From: Cymbidium sinense
Lineage: Eukaryota > Streptophyta > Magnoliopsida > Asparagales > Orchidaceae
Direction: 5' to 3'
Length of the DNA stretch: 64,000 nucleotides
Assembly (NCBI GenBank): GCA_021442155.1
Contig: CM038215.1
Coordinates: forward strand, 279,670,413-279,734,412
Numbering within the stretch: the first letter of the stretch is position 1; every line of letters starts with the position of its first letter. The position numbers and the translations under genes were made by a program. Under the pieces are notes generated by a model. That model was given only the letters and a program-made list of their open reading frames with translations. It did not search any database and was not told the DNA's origin. Shown in pieces: positions 58,300 through 64,000 of this stretch.

Positions 58300-58552
58300 A
58301 GGTTTTATATGCAAAGCATAAAATTTATATTTATTTACTTATCTAACATTTAAAATTTAACATTCACAAACATAATACTTAAGTATCATAATCACATAAA
58401 ACATATGCATGAGAGGTGTCTGTTTTGCTAAAAAAATTGGTATTCAAATTTTTTTGAAGTCATGATAAAGATTAGTGTTATATAAGTGAATATTAAACTT
58501 GAGGTCTAGATATATAAATATATAAGAATTATGAGGGTATATATATAAATCT
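58300..58552. mobile_element. MITE family 2, copy 6
   Basis: Close in sequence to the 44344 copy (TTTACTTATCTAACATYWA.., TTTTTTGAAGT.ATGATAAAGAT, TATATAAGAATTATGAGG). Inverted ends are degraded. Position relative to relic P3 parallels that of the 44344 copy relative to relic P1. Confidence 0.6.
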
Positions 58553-58739
58553 CAAAATATAATCAAAATTATTAAGAAAATAAGTAATCTCAAAATCAAT
58601 ACAATAAACAAAATATAAAAGAACTCAAGATATTACTTGCTACTAGTGTGTGATGAAATAAAGTTCTAATACTAATATTGAATTAATAAAAGTCATATTT
58701 TATAGAAAATAAAAGAAAAATTTTAGATATCTTTTGCCA

Positions 58740-58960
58740 TACCTTCATCTCAAATTCACAATATAAATTACAAGCAAGCTTCTCATTATCCCAAACAACA
58801 ACACAACCAATCAAAAACTTTTGATCTTTGACAACCTTGTATTCTCTGATTGTGTCATTCTCATTCCTAGACGAAACAAGAGAGTATGCATGTGGTGGGA
58901 GGAACAGGTCTGCACGAGGGTATGCGATTCCTAGACGAAACAAGAGAGTGCTTACGGTTA
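58740..58960 (+). pseudogene. Dirigent-like relic P3 (leader fused to exon 2 fragment)
   Basis: The leader text of the other relics (AAGCAAGCTTCTCATTATCCC.., 58770-58830) runs almost directly into an exon 2 fragment, SFSFLDETREYACGGRN. Exon 1 and the intron are missing, so about 1 kb has been deleted. ATTCCTAGACGAAACAAGAG is present twice (58863 and 58927; the repeat is 23 bp), a local duplication. The frame is short and ends soon. Confidence 0.7.
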
Positions 58961-59449
58961 ATAAAAATTCTGACAATACAAAGTTGCAGAAAGATATCTT
59001 TGATAAAAATAAGTGATTAACAATTTTTAATCTAGAAAAATTCCCTTGCACCTAAAAGATATTATAAGTACTAAGACTGCCTAACCATTCTTATTACAAG
59101 GTAATGATCAAGCTACATATAGGACTACATAGGGGCCATCTACATATCCCAAATTGAGGTCATAATTAAAATAATTGATTATTACTACCAATAATGACAT
59201 AAAACTTCAATGACTTTGCTATTAAATATCATCCATTCTAAGTTTATAAACTAATTCTACAATCATCTTTAAATTTGCATCATCCAATTGTGATTTTATC
59301 TTAATAAGTGTTGATAAGTAACTCACTCTCTCTATGTGATAATCAATATAAAAAAATGAGTTTACTATACAAATCAACTTGAACTTCATCAGAATCTTGT
59401 GTAATATAATCTTAATTTTTGTTCTAAGAATATGAATATTTAAATTTTT

Positions 59450-59605
59450 CATGTGATTTTATTTTTTATTTAAAAAAAATATTATTTTTAAAAATACTCA
59501 AAATATCTAAAAGAGTACAATCAAATAAGTTTTATTTTCAAGTAAAATAAAATAAAATAAAATAAAAACACAAAATAAAGAATAAAAAACAAAAGTGATC
59601 CCAAA
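59450..59605 (-). mobile_element. MITE family 1, copy 3 (partial, reverse orientation)
   Basis: Ends AAAAGTGATCCCAAA at 59591-59605, the inverse of the family start, and shares the AAAATACTCAAAATA interior near 59490. The other end is degraded. Confidence 0.65.
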
Positions 59606-59689
59606 TGACACCTAAATGATTGATAAAAATTTTATATTATTAAAAATTAATGGAAAAAATAAGATTTCTTTTATCACACCATCATCTAT

Positions 59690-60890
59690 GCAAGCAAGCT
59701 CATCATCCCAAATAACAACACAATCAATTAAAAACCTTTGATCTTCAACAACCTCTCATCCTTTAATGGTTTATATGTCATTCTCTGTCGCACTTTTTCT
59801 TAGCCATCATTCTAATCTTATCCTTGGAAGTCAACAAATATAGAGAGAAGCAAAAGAGTGACCCTGCTACATTTCTCTGTACATGCAATAAAGGATTAAA
59901 TTTCTCAATACCACTATGGTTGAAGTGGTGTCTATTGCCTTCAATAACTTTCGCAATATATTTTGGTTTTGATGATCTTACTGCTGAGGATTGGGACCCC
60001 ACATCATGCCTCCTTAATTGGACTATCACAAGGCAGAATCATAATCACATGGCTCCATGATTAGACTACCTTAAATATCATAAGCTTTGTCTTCACATTT
60101 CTGGACATATAATAATAATGATGATGATGATGATGATGATGATGATAATAACAACATGAATAGTAGTAGCAACAGATTAAATGAAGAGAGTTGATTGAAG
60201 TATTTGTGACTCAAATATTTATTGATGTGCTGAGCTGTAAGGCTAGTGAGAAATTCTTCTCTATATGTTAGACATTCTAATGCAGTAATCTTCAAACTTG
60301 ATGGATATTAGCGCTCAACTTCTCCCCTAAAAAATATTTACTAATTTCAATGATACATGATTATTATTTTGGGAATTTGAAGTTCACATGATATGGATGA
60401 ATAGTTCGATGTGCGTACAATGTTACATTTGCATATTTAAAAAAAAATAAAAATATTGTATATGTATTACTCAAATTAAGGGTGTGGCCAGGTGGTGGTG
60501 CGGTGCGGTCGCCACTACAATTAGATTTATTAAGCTGCGTTAGAAAGAATCCTTGATAGTGTGTTTTCTAACTTTTTTTAAGTCCTTGAAGTGCTGGTGA
60601 GAAAATTGTGATTTGACTTTTTGAAAAAAAATTGTAGGCCCAACCGCATCTTCTTAAATAATAGTTCTTCTATAGTGCCTCAATCACTGTTTTTTCAGAC
60701 AGCTGTAGCTATTCCAAACAGACCTTAAATAATGAATTTTAATATTATATGAAAATACATTGTAAAAAAATATGATATTCAAGTATTAAAAAAAAAATCT
60801 CTCAACTCTTATAAACAATATATGTGCTAAAAAAAATAAAAGAGAAATAATAATTGAAAAATAAATAAGGCAACATGGGAGTTGAGGGTT
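59690..60890 (+). pseudogene. Dirigent-like relic P4 (exon 1 and intron, no exon 2)
   Basis: The leader (59690-59760) and signal-peptide start (ATG at 59766; later text IILILSLEVN) parallel relic P2. The exon 1 body gives FGFDDLTAEDWDPTSCLL near 59957-60015, the counterpart of the FGxxxVxDDxLTEGxxPxSxLxGRAQG block, but frame and residues are eroded. Intron text after it (60170-60290) matches the P2 intron (49980-50070), as does 60841-60885 against 50400-50450. Exon 2 is absent, and unrelated repeat DNA follows. Confidence 0.65.
60110..60150. repeat. (GAT)n microsatellite
   Basis: About ten GAT units after an AATAAT stretch, in the position where relic P2 has GTAATAATAATAG at its donor, so it may have grown from the donor-proximal repeat. 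Confidence 0.9.
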
Positions 60891-60939
60891 TCATTCTATG
60901 ATCAACATTGCTACTTCATTTTAGCATAGGTGCTCCTAT

Positions 60940-61300
60940 TCTCGTTCAACTTTGATATGCAAGTGATTGGAAGCATTCAACACCTGCAAGTGATTGTGTG
61001 CACCATTGGTTTGTGATAAGCCATCGATAGTGATCTAAACATCGAGACGATAGAATAACTTCTACGCATAATTTTTTTTTTTTTTTGGGTTTTTGTTCAA
61101 CCAAAATACACTTGTAGTGGAATCACATTTGGGTTCATCAGTTGTCATTTTATGGCATGTGAACCTCTTTGTCACTATTTTTGTTAATATTATTTGACAT
61201 TTATTGTAAAAAAAAAAAAAACATCACCTACAAAGTAATTTGGTTGCTAAAATTTAAATTTTTTATAACAAATTTTCTTGGTTAAAAGTCATATTATATA
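60940..61300 (+). repeat. Dispersed repeat, matches 31640-32055
   Basis: Direct, colinear, diverged match to the block in AP-1 sigma intron 2, including a shared TTTATGGCATNTGAACCTCTTT phrase. It joins relic P4 to the LTR palindrome. Confidence 0.6.
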
Positions 61301-61389
61301 ATTCTTGAAAAGGTCTTTAAAGTTCAAAGTTTTTTTATTTTTATTTTTTTATGAATTCATATTTTTTTCATGTAGGAATTGAGTCTTGT

Positions 61390-62476
61390 TGCGTGCTAGA
61401 AAACCAGTTACGGTAGAATAAAAGTTTATGCCTTAGCCTTGTTGTGAAATCCAACACACACGAGATATTCAAGAGTGAACAAGAAACTCAGGATTTTTTG
61501 GAAAAACCCTAAAAGAGGGGAAAACCAGGGGCCCGACAAAATTTTCCACTATATATCTGTTTGAGTACATAGTTTTCCGTCTGGGATTATTTATGAAAGC
61601 GACAAGAATCCCAAAATTAGGTAACAACTATCTGGCGATGGTTGGTAAACGATTGTTGGTGGCGTTATGTGATAGTAAACAACGGTTAGCGGCCGATTAA
61701 TGACCAGTGAGATGGTACAACGATGTGGCGGTAGTGGCGATGGTAGCCGGCGATGGTCGATGATGTGATGATGGTGGTTGATGGTGGCGGCCGGCGATGG
61801 TTAGCGGTGGCCGTGCGATAGCCGGCACGGTGGTGCGGATGACCAGCGACAGTGGTTGATAACGGCGATGATCGATGCGAAGCAGCGGCGGCAAGATGGT
61901 TAGCGGTGACCAGCCCAACGGTGAGCGCGGTGGCAAGGTGGTTGGCGAGACTGCTGATGGTGGCGGCAGCGATGAGTGGCGTGGTTGCGGCCCGGCGGCG
62001 GTGGTCGGCGACAATCGTGGTAGCATGATTCATGGAGGATCTTCAGTTCTCTCTTCTCTTTTGCCAGCCTCCCATGTGAAGAATGATTTATTATATTAGA
62101 GAAGACATTTCTATAAATCGAACCTCCATCGGATGGTTCAAAATGATTCTTTGATCATTTGATGTATTTTAAGTATTTGAATGCTCAAATGAAGTCATAC
62201 TTATGAGATCTTGGGCTTGTTAGATCCGGTTCGTCAAGACGTTCGATTTGACTATAAACACTCCATGTTTAAGAGTCGATTGATAATAAGCGCTTGATCT
62301 GGGTTAGTCTTGATTCGATCAGATTACTTTTGACATCAAGATTAACGACTAGTAGAGTTTTAGTGTCATGCTCGGTTCTTTATTTTTGGATGACATTATC
62401 TCAATCATCCAAAAATATATATGCCAAATACTTGAAAATGACAAATTCTTCAATGAAATTTGCAGGTCCATTAACC
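61390..62476 (-). repeat. Solo LTR, minus orientation, left arm of a large inverted repeat
   Basis: The reverse complement matches 62627-63745 from end to end. Outer end TGCTAGAAAACC near 61394, inner end GGTCCATTAACC near 62476. It carries a GC-rich tract of CGGCGATGG-like words (61690-62020), AT-rich flanks, and in minus orientation the order expected of an LTR. No internal region is recognisable to its left, so it is called solo. ORFs over the GC-rich tract are not genes. Confidence 0.75.
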
Positions 62477-62626
62477 CCTTATCTTTTGTTAACTCTCTCT
62501 AAAAATTTATCTCATTCCTATTGTTAAGTTATCTTATGATAATATTGTATCACCAACATTATCAAAATAATGAGCTTATGACTTTTTCTTACAAGCTCCC
62601 ATGAAGATCTGTTCTCTCAAAATGTA
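62477..62626. other. Spacer between the two head-to-head LTRs
   Basis: About 150 bp that is not part of the inverted repeat. AT-rich with ATGATAATATTGTATCACCA near 62536. This would be the loop if the arms paired. Confidence 0.65.
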
Positions 62627-63745
62627 TGGTTAATGGACCCGCAAATTTCATTGAAGAATTTGCTATTTTCAAGTATTTGACATATATATTATTTGATGAT
62701 TGAGATAATATCATCCAAAAAATAGGGGAGCAACTGATATGGCACTTAAAATACCACCATGTCAATCTTGATCAAAAGCTGATCTAAGTTGAAAGCGGTG
62801 AGATCAAGCACTTAAAATATCATTAGAAACTTTAGGATATCAATTAAATCCCTAAATAGCTTTTAAACATGGAGTGTTTATAGTCAAATTGAGCGTCTCG
62901 ACGAGCCGGATCTAACAAGTCTAAGATCTCATAATTCTGACTTTATTTGAGCATTCAAATACTTAAAATACATCAAATGATCAAAGGAATCATTTTGAGC
63001 CGTCCGATGGAGTGGAGTGGTACAGGTTTTGCATGTATTTATAGAAATTCCCCGTCTATAAATAGCCTCATTTTTCACATGAGGGAGCTACAGAGAGAGG
63101 AGAGCTCTAAGCATCCTCAAAAAGTGCTACCACTTTCGGTCGCATCGCCCCGGTTACACCTGCCGCCATGTCATCACCTCCGATCCTTAGATTAATCTCC
63201 GTCGGCGGTCATCACCGACCAATGTCAGCCGGCAACATCGCGGTCGCCGTCGTCAACCATCGTGGTTCATCGCCCACCGTCTGGTCGCTGGCCGTATCTT
63301 CGCGATCGCCGCGGCGCATCATCGCCGATCCTCGCGTCATCAATCTCCATCGTTGGCGTCGCGGCGACCAGCGCCGGACCCGTTGCCGGTCATTATCGAC
63401 TCACCGCCACCATCGCCGGCCATCTTCGCCGGCCACCATCACGACGACCTTCATCGCTGGCCGCTGACTTTCGCCGTTTCACCATCATCTACTAAGAATC
63501 GCAACCTCGAACGGACTATATAAATGTTGTTGTCCGATTGGGATTCTGTCATCTCTTCATATATTTGTAATCTTTATCGGAAGATTTGTACTCAAAATAT
63601 ACATATGGAAGATTTTACCAGCGTGGTTTTCCTCTTTTGAGGTTTTTTTCACGTGAGTTTTCTTATTAATTTCAAATATCTATGTGTGTTGATTCCACAA
63701 CAAAGAAGGTAAACTTTTATTCTACCGAATCGGTTTTCTAGCACA
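62627..63745 (+). repeat. 5' LTR, plus orientation, right arm of the inverted repeat
   Basis: Starts near ATGGTTAATGGACC and ends near TTTCTAGCACA. The part 63150-63480 is GC-rich with CACCGAC/CGCCGG words. CTATATAAATGTTG at 63516 is a TATA-like site, followed by a leader-like stretch, so transcription would run rightward into the element. Plus-strand ORFs here (63168-63467, 63262-63495) are composition products. Confidence 0.75.
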
Positions 63746-63770
63746 ACGCTGCCATCTGTGGGAAAAACCT
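63746..63770 (+). promoter_or_regulatory. Probable primer-binding site of an LTR retrotransposon
   Basis: CTGCCATCTGTGGGAA follows the LTR end by a few bases. It resembles the TGGCGCCGTCTGTGGGAA site used by Tat-lineage Ty3/gypsy elements, with three or so changes. Assignment is from memory. Confidence 0.55.
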
Positions 63771-63796
63771 CAATCATAATTCGTGAACACCGATCA

Positions 63797-64000
63797 TGGC
63801 CAATGCGCAATACTGTAACAACGTGAGCCTCCGCCCAACTCCCCACTCTCAAAACCAATCCAACCAAGGACGCCAAGCTTCGCCTCACTTCCTCTCGATA
63901 GCGGACTCGTGAAGGCAACAGAATCTCTTTAAGATGGCTAATGGAAGAGTCTCAAAATGAGATGATCCAACTTTACGAGGAACACACCACTACCACTAAA
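63797..64000 (+). pseudogene. Start of retrotransposon gag region, runs off the window
   Basis: ATG at 63797 gives MANAQYCNNVSLRPTPHSQN and reaches a stop near 63909. A neighbouring frame continues with LRWLMEESQNEMIQLYEEHT, a hydrophilic helical text usual for gag. Position just behind the PBS supports gag. It may be frameshifted; the rest lies outside the window. Confidence 0.45.

Noticed and set aside
60071..60295. Minus-strand ORF with poly-Ser and Leu
   Set aside because: Product of the (GAT)n microsatellite in the P4 dirigent intron.
63168..63495. Plus-strand ORFs of 99 and 77 codons in GC-rich DNA, and minus-strand ORFs at 61686-62033
   Set aside because: They lie at matching positions in the two inverted LTRs and consist of Arg/His/Ala/Ser-rich composition products in several frames at once.

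Overview
This window looks like a gene-poor, AT-rich stretch of a flowering-plant nuclear genome. The evidence is spliced genes with multi-kilobase introns, plant-type LINEs, Ty3/gypsy LTR retrotransposons, MITEs, many AT microsatellites, and dirigent (plant-only) gene relics. The one gene that may be intact, an AP-1 adaptor sigma subunit, has residues that look monocot-like to me, but that is memory-based and weak. There are no bacterial operons, CRISPR arrays or rRNA/tRNA genes that I can see.

Layout. (1) 0.16-5.4 kb: one copy (A) of a roughly 5 kb repeat, split by a decayed plus-strand LINE. (2) 5.4-11.6 kb: AT-rich, no gene recognised. (3) 11.6-20.7 kb: wreck of a minus-strand Ty3/gypsy element. 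It has a probable LTR with 325-bp tandem repeats and a purine-rich tract, a plus-strand plant-mobile-domain (PMD) pseudogene, and the minus-strand tail of an integrase. (4) 20.7-21.1 kb: a minus-strand gene fragment, possibly F-box/DUF295. (5) 22.8-37.7 kb: the AP-1 sigma gene, seven coding exons, 160 codons spread over 14.6 kb, with introns full of MITEs, LINEs and a copy (C) of the 5 kb repeat. (6) 37.8-43.3 kb: copy B of that repeat. (7) 45-61 kb: four decayed dirigent gene copies in tandem on the plus strand. A Ty3/gypsy element (51,291-56,726) interrupts the array, and a paralogous unoccupied site lies at 47.8 kb. (8) 61.4-64 kb: two roughly 1.1-kb LTRs head to head, forming a large inverted repeat. 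The right one is followed by a primer-binding-like site and a gag-like start, so a second element runs off the window.

How the parts relate. The AP-1 sigma gene is the only candidate for a working protein-coding gene; it would act in clathrin-coated vesicle formation at the trans-Golgi network. Even here two splice sites look compromised. The rest is largely a record of duplication and nested insertion. I do not see a clearly new biological system. The most unusual architectures are the antisense PMD reading frame beside a gypsy integrase, the head-to-head LTR palindrome, a MITE family with long terminal inverted repeats in at least six copies, and a dirigent array in which every copy is broken. 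All similarity statements are by eye; no alignment or database search was run.
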